DNA of 64,000 nucleotides, taken from contig JASDFA010000006.1 in NCBI GenBank assembly GCA_035772735.1, positions 63,442,001-63,506,000 of the forward strand, written 5' to 3'. Origin of the DNA: Datura wrightii (lineage: Eukaryota > Streptophyta > Magnoliopsida > Solanales > Solanaceae). The translations under genes and the position numbers were made by a program. This document shows, one piece after another, positions 10,981 through 23,118 of this stretch. The notes beneath the pieces were generated by a model. The model did not search any database and was not told the DNA's origin. It saw only the letters and a program-made list of their open reading frames with translations. Numbering within the stretch: the first letter of the stretch is position 1; each line of letters starts with the position of its first letter.

Positions 10981-11248
10981 TCAGCCAGAGGTATGTTGAT
11001 ATACTGTTTTATGAGTTGCTTTATATTCATGTGTATGAGTGAGATGTTGACTTCAGTTTATTATGTAATGGATGCTATAATATTATATGGAGTACCTGTA
11101 TTGGACTTTTCTGCATTTCAGGATTTTTTAGATAGTCCATATTACAGGGGAAATTCTGCCGAAATTTTTCCAGAAAAGGTAGAGCAAGTTAAAATTTTTG
11201 TAAATGGAAGTTAACATTCGAGGATGAATGTTCTTAAGGGGGGAAGGA
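10981..11248 (+). promoter_or_regulatory. R2 3' untranslated region with RGGA stem-loop and polypurine tract
   Basis: Short non-coding stretch after the pol stop. At 11213-11232 AACATTCG-AGGA-TGAATGTT forms an 8-bp stem closed by a G-U pair with an AGGA loop. Three bases later comes AAGGGGGGAAGGA, the polypurine tract, next to the LTR. The same stem-loop is at 14619-14638 in R3 and, with wobbles, at 47436-47455 in R11. Confidence 0.8.
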
Positions 11249-11430
11249 TGTTACACCCCGTAAGTTCTTGACACTTAGTTGTCCTATTCGCATGTTGGTT
11301 AAGAGTTTTAGAATGTCATACGTGCGAGAAAAGGGTCCGGGGAGAGACCGGACAAGCACCAAGTCGGAGCGTCACACGGCAAATGCGACTTATAAATCGC
11401 ATTCGACAAATGCGACTTAAAGGCCCCAAG

Positions 11431-11437
11431 TATATAA
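11431..11437 (+). promoter_or_regulatory. TATA box of R2 LTR
   Basis: TATATAA in a GC-richer context (CCCCAAG upstream, GCCTCCC downstream), about 180 bp into the LTR and just after the 11382-11403 inverted repeat. The usual position and form for an LTR promoter. Confidence 0.6.
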
Positions 11438-12132
11438 GCCTCCCACTTCATTTTAAATCATTTTCCCTTCATATAATTTGTATAAAACGAACAGAAAAAG
11501 AGGGGAATGAAGGGTTTGATTAAATTTCCTTCCGTTTACACTGTCAAACGCAGTCCAAACTCGACTTAACTTCAGGTAGCGAAGTATAAAGCTGCCGGGA
11601 GCATTATTGCGGAGTTAGTTTCGCAAAATTCGGCCGGCAAATCATCGTCACGCCGAACTAAGTTAAGTGAAATTTCTCCAAACTAGTGTTAATACACTCC
11701 CAACATTAAAGTGAGTATTTCTCCCAGCTACACTTCCGAGAAATTATGAGTTTTCGACCATTCTTCGATAAGTCGAAGAATAGGCAGTAGGTATATACAT
11801 ATGTACTGTTTCTTTCCAAAATAATAGTAGAATTAATTCTATTCTTTCGTGAATATGAATAAAGTTGGGAGAAATAGCTTAATACTAGCCGAGCTATGTC
11901 AGTTAATCAGAAAGTCCGCAATTGAGGTGTGTAAAGCTAGTTTCTTTTGGCAAGCTAGTAGTTCTAGTATAGCAAAATAATACGAATTTCTGTAGAATGT
12001 TTCAGAAGTCGTATATTATATTCTGTATGAGTTCAGTAAGCATGTTAGAATTATTATACAGTGTTCAGCATGAAACTTAGTAAAATAGTATAATTTCCAG
12101 CAGAATATTTCAGAAATATTATTTCAGCCTTA

Positions 12133-12220
12133 GTATATCTCAGTATTAGATTCAGCATATTTCAGTATCAGATTCAACATATTTCAGTATAAAATTCAGT
12201 ATATTTCAGTATGAAATTCA
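12133..12220 (+). repeat. 22-bp tandem repeat, four copies, in R2 LTR
   Basis: Four head-to-tail 22-bp units of the form (G/A)(C/T)ATATTTCAGTATNAGATTCA with a few differences each. More scattered TTTCAG/ATTCAG words surround the block. They lie well downstream of the TATA box, hence in R or U5. Confidence 0.75.
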
Positions 12221-13520
12221 TAACAGAATACCATAATATAAATATTATTATCAGATTCAGTATCTATATATTACATGCAGTTTTTGCTATTTGTGGAGAC
12301 ATGATTGTTCTGTGTTGGGCACCCTTAGAGCTTCCTTGACCGCCCGCCAGAGGGTGAGGATAGGTCGCTCTACGGAGTGGCATGTCATCCGCCAGCGGAA
12401 AAAGATGGGATGCAGATTCCCCGTAGCAGGCTGATCAGCACTATACCACACCCCCTGTCGAGCGCTTACGCCCAGGGTGCAGATTACAATTTTCAGATTA
12501 CAGATTTCAGATTTCATATTTCAGGAGTCCTTCGAACTAAGATATAGCTATAGTTAGGGGCCCAACGAGCCTAAGTTGCATACCCAGGGGGCCGGCTGGA
12601 TGCTCATAGTTACAAGGTGGATGGTATGACCTGGGTAGGGGTATATAAATTGTGTGCTGGTTGGCACCTTACGGCTTATGGGGGCTGGTAAGGTTCTTGT
12701 ATGCTATGTTGTGTTAGTTATTAATAGATAGAAAGTAGACCGCTATGTTATCAGGTATGACTCTTACTCTCTTCAGTAAAGTTATGCTCTTTTCAGTCAA
12801 TCTCAGCCCGTCTCCTATTACTTTAGTATCTATCAGTATTATTGTTTGCTTTCAGTTATTTTCAGTTATTGCTTGCATACTCAATACCAGTGGTTCTGAC
12901 ACCTGTTTTGGGGGCCTGCATTACTTGCCAGCAGGTACTCATAGACGAGGAGCAGATCCCTCGTAGTTCCATCCAGCGTACAGAGTCTTCATCTCCTATC
13001 ATCCGGAGCATGACAGCTAAAGGTTTACTTCCCTTTTTGTTTGTATAGTATGGGTAGGCTGGGGCCCTGTCCTGACCATCTTATTATTCTTAGAGGCTTG
13101 CGGATTGTATATTCCTTGTGGTTAGTTATACCGGTCATGTGGGGCCGTGTGTGTGTTTTTAGTTTGCATGTGATGGCCGTGTGGGGCCTTGTTCAGTTTT
13201 TAGTTGGTGACCTTGTCGGTCACAGATCAGTTTAGCACTTGATTCTACTTTTCTGTGATAACTAGTCAGCATGGCGGCCTTGTCGGCGCGCATAGGTTCC
13301 CTTATGTTCAGTTGTTCTGGGTAGGTGTTATATTCCTAAAGGTGGCAATTAGCCTTGTTGGCCAGAGGCTGTATTTACAGCCGTTATATAGCCTGTTGTT
13401 TTCATAAATCCAGAATTAGAACCAGCCTGGCACCAGAAGTCCTTAGGCTCAGTAGTCCAGCAGTCTAGGTCCTAGTAGGGCACCAGGTGCCAGTCATTCC
13501 TCCCAAGGCGGGGCATGACA

Positions 13521-14411
13521 TACATAGAGTGCCCTTGTCCTTTATTTCGGATTGAGGTACTGAGTTTACCTCCCAGTTTTGGCAGAAGGGGCTTAGGACA
13601 CATGTTAAGCTCAACATAGCCTTTCATTTGCAAACGGATGGCCAAGTGGAACGAACAATCCATACCCTCGAAGACATTTTGAGAGAATGTGTGATGGACT
13701 TCAAAGGTAGTTGGGATGATCATTTTCCACTAATCGAGTTTGCTTACAATAACAATTATCACTCCACTATCCAAATGGCACCGTTCGAGGCTCTTTATGG
13801 GCAGGGGTGTAGGTCGCCAATCGGTTGGTTTGAGGTTGGTGAGACAACTATGATAGGGCTTGATTTTGTGCATGAGGCCATGGTGAAGGTTTTGTTGATA
13901 AGGGAAAGGCTACAAAGCACTCAAAGTCGTCAAAAGTCATATGCTGATGTGAGGAGGATGGATTTCGAGTTTGAGGTGGACAATTGGGTATTTCTTAAGG
14001 TATCTCCCACGAAGGGAGCCATGCGGTTTGCAAAGATAGGAAAACTCAGTTCCCATTATGTTGGTCCCTACTGGGTTATGATAAGAGTTGGTAAGGTAGA
14101 ATATGAGTTAGACTTACCCTCAGAGTTATCTTTCGTGCATCTAGTGTTTCATGTGTCGTTTGAAGAAATGTTTTGGAGACCCAGCCTTTATAATCTCGGT
14201 GGATAGCATTGGTGTAAAGGATAGCCTCAGCTATGTGGAAGTTCCAGTTGAAATACTGGATCGTCAGGTTCGGAGGCTGAGGAACAAAGAAGTAGCTTCA
14301 GTAAAGGTGTTATGGAGGAATCAGCATGTTGAGGGAGCTACATGGGAAGTCGAAGTGGATATGATTGCTAAATACCCATATCTATTCTCTACCAGCTCAA
14401 TGTCAGTTTGA
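13521..14411 (+). pseudogene. R3 integrase end and chromodomain (broken pol)
   Basis: From 13521 to about 13625 the sequence reads as a damaged integrase core with a frameshift. From 13628 a clean frame gives QTDGQVERTIHTLED, including the third acidic residue, then FAYNNNYHSTIQMAPFEALYG and the GPY/F segment (YVGPYWV). A second frameshift near 14160 moves into the chromodomain frame, ending WEVEVDMIAKYPYLF and a stop at 14411. At least one stop and two frameshifts make it non-functional. Confidence 0.82.
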
Positions 14412-14618
14412 GGTATCAAATTTAACCTAAAACTCTATTTAGTTTCATGTTCAGTTCATGCACGCAAGTTTCTTCAATGAATATAATGTGTAGGTGATTT
14501 GGGAATTCAGTTCAGCTATATGTTTTTAATCGGACGTAGTCATTCTGTCAGTTTTTGGTTTAAATAATCAGTATTTGATAATGATAATTGCATATCTCTA
14601 CTTTTTTGTATGTTTTCC
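14412..14618 (+). other. R3 3' untranslated region
   Basis: T-rich non-coding sequence between pol and the polypurine stem-loop, similar to 61787-61990 in R10. No gene is seen. Confidence 0.55.
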
Positions 14619-14654
14619 AACATTCGAGGATGAATGTTCCGAAGAGGGAGATAT
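14619..14654 (+). promoter_or_regulatory. R3 RGGA stem-loop and polypurine tract
   Basis: AACATTCG-AGGA-TGAATGTT at 14619-14638, then CCG and AAGAGGGAGATAT against the LTR. The 8-bp stem with AGGA loop is identical to that of R2, although the LTRs are of different families. Confidence 0.8.
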
Positions 14655-16755
14655 TATTATACCCCGGAAGCCTAAGATCATATCGGGAGTTGAAATGGAG
14701 AAAAATTAAAATTCTACATCAAGTCACATAACGGGTCATTAGGTGACCTATGAGGAGAGACTACGAGTTGTGAAGTGAATCGTGGTCTAGCAAGGAATTG
14801 GCATGGCCTGGGTAAAACCACAGGTGTGACCACGAGTCGTGGTTAGACCACACGACTTGTGAGTCACCCGTAGACTGGACTGGGTGCTTGGCTAGTAGTT
14901 TGAGCAGTGGGGATCACGGGTGGTGACCACGAGTCGGGTTAGCCACCACAATTCGTGGGGTCCCCTAATGATTTTGGCCAGTGTACATCACGACTCAAGG
15001 CCACGAGTCGTGGCCAGTGGGGATGAATCGTTGGGTCCCTCATTGGGACCCCCTAAAAGTTAATTTTCTGCGAATTAGTAAGGGCCTTTTCATAATTTCT
15101 ACATTCCTAAAGCCTAAACTGATCATTTTATCCTATTAAAGGTGGATTTTAGAGGGGAAAACTATCCTAAGTCTTCATTCATGCATGCAAGAGAATAGAG
15201 AGTTGATCAAACCGTGATTCAAGGTTTTCTTCTTCAATTCCTTCTTGGGCATTCAAGGGAGAATAAGATTCAACTATCTTTAGGTATGTAAGGTTATGAA
15301 TGGGTGCTTCCGTTCACACCCATGGCCAATCATTACGAATTTATGAAAGCTTATCGAAAATCTATTTGGGCTTTGAAATCGAATTTTATGAAAACCTAAT
15401 GATTTACTAGTGGGCTTTTATGTTTTCTGAATCTCATTATATTCTATGGATTTTGATTAGGTTTTACAATGTATTTTTACTTATAAAATTATCGATTTAA
15501 ATTTCTATTAAATTAAGCTTATCTAAGCATGATCTATGATAAGTCAATTTATGATCTTTGCTTCAATTGATAATATTTACAGGCCCAACATGACTTGAGA
15601 TTTGAAATATGAATTTATTCAATTACCCATTATGATTTGATGAATTTGAAGTTATATGTATGATCTATGAGTATGCATGAAACCTATGATTCATGAATTA
15701 TATTTTTGGCCGGCTCATAGGCCTTATGGCATGCTAGTTCATGTATGTACAAGCAAGTTTATGATTTTCATGAATTAACTAGCCTATGAACTCATGCATG
15801 TTATACTATGAGCATTATATATTTTTAGGAGTATTATCGAATACCGAGTAGGTTCGGGGCCCAGGTTCTGGCCCGGATCTCATAAACTACATGCCACAGT
15901 AGGTATGTTGGGACCACCTTTGTGAATGTCCCCGGCCTGAGGTCCCTTTCATGGTGATATCACACTTTCATGGTTCTACCCTTGGCAAGGTACGAATAGC
16001 CTTCTGACTAGGTTTACAAGTCGGACTTCATGTGTGCTCATATAGGGCATGTTGGTTAAGAGAATCTCCGACTGTTCCTCACAATTTATGCATGTTTATG
16101 ACTACGTATGTTGTCTCAAGTACTGTTTATTATGGATTTTCTCTCATGATTATGGTTATGATTGTATTATGAATTTTTTGAAAACCTTGAGCCTTGTTAT
16201 ATGTTATGTCACGATAATTATGATATGATCATGATGTCCTACTCTTATTATGTTTTATGAGCTTTTCATTATTTTAGATGTTCGTTTTACTTACCTTGCA
16301 AACTCGGTACATTCCATGTACTGACTGCATACTTTCTATGCTGTATTTTCTTATGATACAGGACCTGACTCTCAGGCTCACCCTCATCCCTAGATCGTCT
16401 CAGAGTCTTTCTTCATCTTATTAGTGAGTCCTAATGTTTCAAGGGCTATTTGATAGAAGTTGTACAATTTATGTTTCAGTACTTGTTCGGGTTAGTTGGG
16501 GGTGTTGTCCCATAAACCCATTTTATGTATTCGAGGCTTTCATACAGTATGTAGAACTCAACTTGTCTATATGTCCATAGATTTCCTTACGTTAAGATAC
16601 GTTATGATTATGTTTATGTTTCATCTATGCCTTGTGACTAGTCTTCCGCTTATAATGAATGAAGTTAGGTGTAGGTTTATGCCATGGGTCGACTTGGGGC
16701 CTTTCGGGGTTCCTTGTCCTGTGTTACGATCCAAGCCTCTGTTCGGGTCGTGACA
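14655..16755 (+). repeat. R3 3' LTR
   Basis: It starts TATTATACCCCGG (a mutated TGTAATACCCC as in R10) and ends GGGTCGTGACA. It shows the family's usual marks: a cluster of CACGAGTCGTG-like words (14760-15040), the AATTAGTAAGGGC segment near 15075, an intron-like AGGTATGTA word near 15282, and the TACAGG word near 16357. The next bases, TACTC, are in the middle of another LTR of the same type, which marks the insertion border. Confidence 0.8.
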
Positions 16756-17165
16756 TACTCTATGAAGTATCATTTCATGATACAGGTTCGAGGGATCAAC
16801 CTCAGTGCATCCTTGTCCCCTGCCTCCCAATCTGACCGGACCAACTGGTTGTTGGTGAGTCATCATCTTTTGAGGACGTTCAGTCATTTATAGTTTATTA
16901 CGTTCCTTTCAGTTTCAGACTTTGTTGAGCTAGTTGGGGGTGTTGTCCCATCAACTCATCAGTATGTTAGAGGCTTTCGAACAGTATGTAGAAATCAACT
17001 TGTCACTTATGATTCCATTCTAGCTTGTTATGTATGCAGACTTCCATAATATTGTATGTTGAATTTCCGCTTTATTATGTTGAGTTTAGACGTTATGTTC
17101 ATTCCATGAGTCGACTTGGAGTCTCTCGGGGTTTCTTGTACCGTGTCTACATTTGGATCATGACA
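16756..17165 (+). repeat. R4: right end of an LTR interrupted by R3
   Basis: It begins at TACTCTATGAAGTATCATTTCATGATACAGG, a stretch that occurs inside LTRs of this family, and runs to the typical LTR end ATCATGACA at 17165. Only about 410 bp are visible; the rest lies left of the window. What follows is again mid-LTR sequence. Confidence 0.7.
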
Positions 17166-18021
17166 ACGTCCTTTGCCCTGGCAAGGCTTTGGATGGTTGT
17201 GCTCACTTGAGTGTGATAGTTGGGGCATCACATAAGCTCTATCGTGATGTTGTCGGTTATAACGAGTCTCCCATTGTTCCTCATGTTTTCAGTTACTTAT
17301 GTTCATGACTATGATATTATGTTTTACAATGTACTTGTCCCAATGATTAGTTCATGAGCTTTTACTTATGATTTCATATATGATAGGTCATATGAAATCT
17401 TGGATTACTATATTCAGTTATGACAACCAGTTTATGATTATTTATATCTCATATATGGCTTTTAGCATGCAGTCTTTACTATCGTGATCTATTTAATTAA
17501 TATGCATGATTTAAACTTACATTTTACTAAGCATAGTTTACTTACCTTACATACTCAGTATAGTCAAAGTACTGAACGCATACTCTATGCTATATCATTT
17601 TATTATATCGATCCAGGTACTCAGACTTAGCCCACCGTTAGAAATGTTTCGGACTTGATTAGCTAGTAGGGTTTAGTCCTCATCTTTCAAGGACTAGAGT
17701 TATCTACATTATTTCAGTTCTTGTACCATGTTTAGTTTCACACTTTTGAGTTAGTTGGGAGCTTGTCCCAACAGCTCATCAGTTAGTAGAGGCTTTCAGA
17801 CATAGAGTTCGAATAATATTTAGCTTTGCGACTCAGTGTTATGATATTATCCTTTTACTTACTCCTTATATTATATAGCCTTCCTCTTATCCATGCTTAT
17901 AATTTAATTTCCTCTTTTTTATTCTATTAATTCATGCTATGTATGTTCCATGGGTTATCTTAGAACCATTTGTGGTTCTAGGTCCCGTGTCTCTATCCGG
18001 GGTTCTAACTCGGGTCGTGAT
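17166..18021 (+). repeat. R5: right part of an LTR interrupted by R4
   Basis: It begins ACGTCCTTTGCCCTGGCAAGGC, matching mid-LTR sequence of R7 near 35110, and continues to GGGTCGTGA at 18020. The last bases expected of the family (CA) are missing or changed where R6 begins. Within it are the usual CTTGAGTGTGATAGTTGG and CATACTC words. Confidence 0.7.
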
Positions 18022-19556
18022 TGTTAGATTTTGGGAATGGAGCTAAAATAGTGCATAAAATGGGTTGTCGCAAGTCTCAATACAAGCCATACCATCCTGG
18101 TACGAGCCATACCTAACACCTGTAGCATAACTTCAGAGGAAGTGCATAAGTGCAGATTTATCCTACGACTGACAGTACGAGCCATACCATCTAGGTACGA
18201 GCCGTACTGAGGGTTCGGAATATGAGATACAAAAGAGGTGCAATTTCAAAGTCCAGTGGTATGAGTAGAAGCCACAAGTCATGATGGCATGGTACGAACG
18301 ATACTGACAGACTCGTGGTGAGATTTAGAGAATTAGACACTTGGCTGATTTAGGGCACGACAAGATTGCACGAGTCATACCAGCATGGTATGAATCGTAA
18401 CAAGGACTCGTATAAGAAATAACAGAGATGCCAGGTTTTAGAAGTTCAATCCACTAGAAGTTTCTACGACTCGTAATATTGTTGTAAGAGTCATAAAACC
18501 TCCAGAACCTGAGAAGACAGAAGCTGCAGACTCATACTACGGAAGCTTCGTATGACTTATAGAAACATGCTATGACTTGTAGGACAACTTGACAACAGAA
18601 TCCCAATTAAGTTAGGAAATAATTTCATTAAATTTATAAATACTCTTAGGTTATTTTCCTGATAGAGAACCGATACTTTTGATTGTAATCATAGTTTTTG
18701 GGTTTCCTAACTTCTTGGAGAGAAAATTCATGAATACTTTGACCTAGTTCATGATTGCTCTTGATTTTCACAAGTTTAACTGTGCAATTGATTATTGGAT
18801 TTTTCTTCCATCAATTATAAGTGTTTAATTATTTTTTCTTCTATAAAATCTGATGTCATTCTTGCAACCATGAACAGCTAAATCCTCTGCAACTAAGGTT
18901 GTGGGAACCATGGTTGAGTAACAAACTAGGGTTAACACAAAGTGATTCTAAACCAATATGAATGCATGTATTTTCCTTTTCTTCATGCTTAATGTTTCTT
19001 AGTGGTGGGAAACATTAGGACTAGCCCGAATTCTCTTCTTTCTTGAACCTAGAGAAGTAGAGATTAGGAAAAGAGAAGAAAAACAAAGCCTTTAAAGTAA
19101 GTTTCATTGAATAGTATGAGTTGTGGTCGAAGGAAAGTTAATTTGGAACTATTAATAACAGTTAAAGTGAAATTGCCCGTGAGACCTAACTTGGTGATTG
19201 AGTAGAGTCATCTAATAGGGACGAATCAGTCATTTGAAAGGACATAGTTTATTAGTTCTATAGGCTAATTATGGGCATAGATCACGAATGTACTAATCTG
19301 ACCTACTTAAGAAACAATGGGGAACACTTCCCTAGTCAATTGCATAACTTTGATCACAACACTAGTTCACAATGCTTTTACTTGATTACTTTAATTAAAC
19401 CCTTTTTTTTTTAGGAAATAATAAACTAAAACCATGAATACTAGCATTAGTCTATATGTTAATCATATTCCTGGTGGGATCGATCCCAACCTTAGTTGGG
19501 TTCTTTATTTACAAGGTCCGGTTATACTTCTTCAGGGGTGTCATTTGAGTGTTATC
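18022..19556 (+). mobile_element. R6: probable solo LTR of Athila type
   Basis: It begins TGTTAGATTTTGGG and ends GAGTGTTATCA. It has a TATAAATA box at 18635-18642 and the U5 layout of Athila-like LTRs, with GGGATCGATCCC near 19477. U3 carries repeated words of the form ACGAGCCATACC (18070-18560). No primer site follows and no polypurine tract precedes it, hence solo. I found no target duplication (GTGAT against ATCTG), so the exact ends are uncertain. Confidence 0.5.
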
Positions 19557-21058
19557 AATCTGCACTTTTGAGGTATGACTAAGAGTACTTAATATGCTAA
19601 AAAGAAAGTATTTTGAGGTATTTCAGTCACTCTATGGTCATACATAAGATTGGACATCGATCAAGTTGTAGAATAAAATTTGACAAGAGTTATCACAAAA
19701 TTTCCTTCTTGAGATTCCTTGATATTTAGGTCAAATGTCTCAAAATATTTCTTCCAATATATAAGGAGTTAGGGGTTTTATGCACTATCAAATTAATGTT
19801 TTATAAGTCTAGTTTCCAGTACACTAAACCATTCATCAAGATTTTTTAGAAGAGAGATATTCGTATTTTTGCAAGACTGTCCGCAGGCATACCAAAATGG
19901 TATAATGCTGTGAAGGACAATAAAAAGCCCCTTGGTCGGTTGGTTGTTTTATTTTCTCATTTTCAAGAACCTCTCACATCCAGACCCTCTCTCAGGCTCC
20001 CCCTTTCAATCCCCACTAATTTTGAGGTGCGAAATCATGTTCCAATATGATTTTAATGTCGTAAAGTTGGGAATTGCGTGTAGCTTGTGTTTTGGTGTCT
20101 TTTCTGGGCTTTTGGTGGTTGTTTCATTGTGAAGATCTTGGTAAAAATTCTTCCTTTAGTTTTCCTTAGTTGCTGAAGTTTTTTATAGGTGCTTGAATAT
20201 CCCTAGGTTGTTGTTTCGGAGTTTCTACCGTCGAATTCGTATGAATCTTATTGGTTAAGCTCAATTTTCCTTGTTTCTTCATTCAGTTTGTTGACTGTGT
20301 TCTTGATAGTGACTACTTCATATTGAGTATTACTTTCAACTTACAAATCATATAACTATGTGATAAATGAAAGTGTATCCATGTGGGAAAATTCACTTTA
20401 CCTTTTAACATGTCACAAATATACCATGTAAATTTTAAGAGCTGCAAATAAAGACACGTACTGTCAAGTAAACTTTATAAACCTTTTGACTTGATTAGGA
20501 ATATTATAACACATGTAGACTTGGCACATAATCATATGAGAAATTTTTAGGAAGAATATTGTATTTTCATGTATCATATATGTTGTATAAACCTTTATAG
20601 GAGAAATATGAGACTTTGGGTCATACCTCAACGACGATGGAGGTTTTAGTTTAATATACCTCGATTCTAGATCCTGTGACATTAAGATGAAGTTTCCTCC
20701 TTCCTTATAAAAGGTATTATTTATAAAATCAAATTTTATAATCACTACAAATATCCCATAACACCTTTGAGACATATCAGCTACATGTCAGCTATTAGGT
20801 GAACGACTTTCTCGTTGGGCCTTTTTATACATATGCTCCTCTATCCTTACTTATCTTAATACATACAAAATTTAGACACATAATAGACACATTTATATCA
20901 TCTATTAAAGTTTCAAGGCTATAAATATAGTTCGGCACAATCGAATAGGTGACATGCCTGCCTAATAACCAAAAACTTGGTGAATCGCCACACCTTCCAT
21001 TTCCAACAACAAAACAGCTACAACCAAACCCTTCCATAAAGATTCAAAACATTAAATA
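19557..21058. other. Unclassified repeat-like sequence
   Basis: No gene I can support. The part near 19740-20000 (GGAGTTAGGGGTTTTATGCAC..., then an AATAAAAAGCCCC TATA-like word near 19919) has the look of an LTR promoter of another family, but I could not find a partner or ends. A 103-codon frame at 20464-20775 on the minus strand has no recognisable domain. R7 inserted into the right end of this segment, and its continuation is at 35957. Confidence 0.35.
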
Positions 21059-21063
21059 CGATA

Positions 21064-22338
21064 TGTAATACCTCGAAAGTGTCTATGGTCAGATTCGAGG
21101 GTTGAAGCGGAGAAAAAAGAAAAGATTTGCACCAGATCACAAGCCATGTTGTCCAGTGACTTGTGGTGCGGCTCCTTATGCAACCTGTTTAGTGGTGCCC
21201 AGTTTGAAGAGGCTCCATTTCTTAGGCAGTGACAATGGATGAGATGATGAGTCATCATGACTCCCAGTGTATTGTGGTATGACCCGTCAAGTGGGTAAAG
21301 GGTGAGATTGCAGTGTTGGTAATGGGTCGAGGAAACGAGTCATCACTGTCCCTAACAACTTGTTATGTTGGTCGTGGGGATGAAAATTTAGAGGTTTGAA
21401 ATTTCCAATGGTGGTGACGAGGGGCGACAACAAGTCGTCAGAGGACCCAACAATTTATTTTGTCCCTCGTGGTGATTGGCAGTATCATTTTTTCTGCGAA
21501 TTAGTAAGGGTGTTTTTGTAATTCCTAAGCTCCTACGTCCTAAACTACGTCATTTTAAGCCCTAAAAAGTGTATTAATGGAGTTTAACCTATCCTAATTC
21601 ATTTAACTCTCATGCATGCAAGTTTAGAGTTTTTTTTTAATTAAAGATCAAGCTTAGATCTTTCAATTTCTTCTCAAAATCTCTTGGGATTTCCTAGACA
21701 AGTGTAGATGTGGCTCACCTAGGTATGTAGGGCTATGAATAGGAGTTCCTTTCACACTCATGCTCAAAATTATCCTCAATTCCATGAATTCAAGTTCTAA
21801 ATCAAGTTCATGATCTTATGGGTTTTACCCCATTTTTATGAAATTTTGTATGATTTACTTATGGGTCAATTGCCTTCATATTTCAAATTATGTTTTAAGA
21901 TTTTTTGGTAGATTTATACCTATTTTGATTATAAATTAATGATTTCAAGTTTTATAAAATTATGTCAAATTATTCAAGTTAATGAAAAGTCAAGTTTATG
22001 ATTTATGATTTCAAGTATGATGAGATATCTAGCATGATTGAATGCGTACAAATTACCCACATATAAATATATGATTTTTACTTATGAAGTCTATTCCAAG
22101 TATGCTTGTTTTTTAGATTTGGAAAAGCCTACACATGTTAAGTATATTTTCATGATTCAGTTTAGTTTTTTAATATTAGCTTATTATATGGTGTGGAGTA
22201 ATACTCCCTCTTTTCATCTTATGGTATGTTCGGAGCCAGGAATCCGTATATTCGAATTCTAGAATATGTATGTAATTAAATTATCAGCTTCCTTGAAAAA
22301 TGATGGTTTCATCTTCCTTGATAAATGATGGAGAGCAC
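21064..22338 (+). repeat. R7: left part of a Tekay/Del-type solo LTR
   Basis: It begins TGTAATACCTCGAAAGTG, as R10's LTR does (TGTAATACCC), and runs to GATGGAGAGCAC, where R8 is inserted. It continues at 34939. No polypurine tract precedes it, and no tRNA-Met primer site follows its right end, so the element was reduced to one LTR. The five bases before it, CGATA, nearly match CAATA after the right end (35957-35961), a plausible decayed target duplication. Confidence 0.75.
22334..22338. repeat. Target-site duplication AGCAC of R8 (second copy 34934-34938)
   Basis: AGCAC stands directly before TGTCACAACCC and again directly after GGGTGTTACA at 34933. Removing R8 and one copy restores R7 LTR sequence that matches R10 near 39961 (GATGGAGAGCA...TGCATGTTTTT). 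Confidence 0.92.
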
Positions 22339-23118
22339 TGTCACAACCCAAAAATAGACCCGGATGAGACACGGGACAAGAAACCCTAAGAGGGCCCAAG
22401 TCGACCCATGGCATAATCATAACATAATATTATCAGAATAACAATTGACAGAAGAAATAACTGAGTGGAAGCTAACTGAAAGAGTCTAACCATAATTCAT
22501 AAGAACATAATCAAACAAAACTCTGATACAAAAGCTGAATCTGATATACAAGTCTGAAATCCTCCATTAAACTGATGAGTTATTGGGACAAGTCCCCAGC
22601 TATCTCCTAAAGTCTGAAAACTGAAACATAACTGAAATAGGTTAACATAGATTGCTTCCTCGAGAGATGAGGACTCACTACAAGCAGCTGAGATGGAAAT
22701 GGAGCATATCTAACCACGTGGCTGAGTCTGAAAACATGAAACTATATCATGAAATGATATAGCACATAAATTATGCGGTCAGTACTGGGAATATACTAAG
22801 TATGCGGGAAGCGTAAATAAACTAAAACATGCAAGTATAATGGAAGGAAGTAAACTAAATACATCACTAAACATATAACTGAACTGAAATACAATAACCC
22901 TTTCTGAGATATACACATATATTGACATGAAGCTTTTATTTGAAAACATTTACTGAAGTATAAGGGTCATGTACTGTACATATACTGAGAACTGAAGCTT
23001 CAACTAATATCATACACTATACTGGCTAACTACTGATAACTAAGAATGAATTATGCTAAGACTGATTTAAACTGAAATATGAAATTGTACAGAGCTAAGC
23101 TGACTGATATCACGGATT

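Larger units (their letters stand above)
9799..13520 (+). mobile_element. R2: Tekay/Del-type chromovirus, 3' part only
   Basis: It begins abruptly at the R1 insertion point inside the integrase coding sequence and continues through the integrase core, chromodomain, polypurine tract and a 2272-bp LTR (11249-13520). Everything upstream was displaced beyond the left edge when R1 inserted. R2 itself interrupts the integrase gene of R3, immediately before TACAT. The LTR is of a different family from those of R3-R5 and R7-R11. Confidence 0.85.
11249..13520 (+). repeat. R2 3' LTR
   Basis: It starts TGTTACACCCCG after the polypurine tract and ends GGGGCATGACA. The next bases, TACAT, resume integrase sequence of R3 and should be one copy of the target duplication. 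It contains a TATATAA box at 11431-11437, an inverted repeat AATGCGA/TCGCATT at 11382-11403, and a four-copy tandem repeat at 12133-12220. No gene is seen. Confidence 0.82.
13521..16755 (+). mobile_element. R3: Tekay/Del-type chromovirus, 3' part only
   Basis: It resumes where R2 inserted (within the codons for the integrase LHGVPLS-type segment) and runs through integrase, chromodomain, polypurine tract and LTR (14655-16755). The 5' part lies outside the window. Its LTR family is the same broad group as R7 and R10. It ends inside an LTR of R4. Confidence 0.8.

Noticed and set aside
20464..20775. A 103-codon frame on the minus strand
   Set aside because: No recognisable domain, AT-rich, lies in unclassified repeat sequence, and no second copy in the window supports it.
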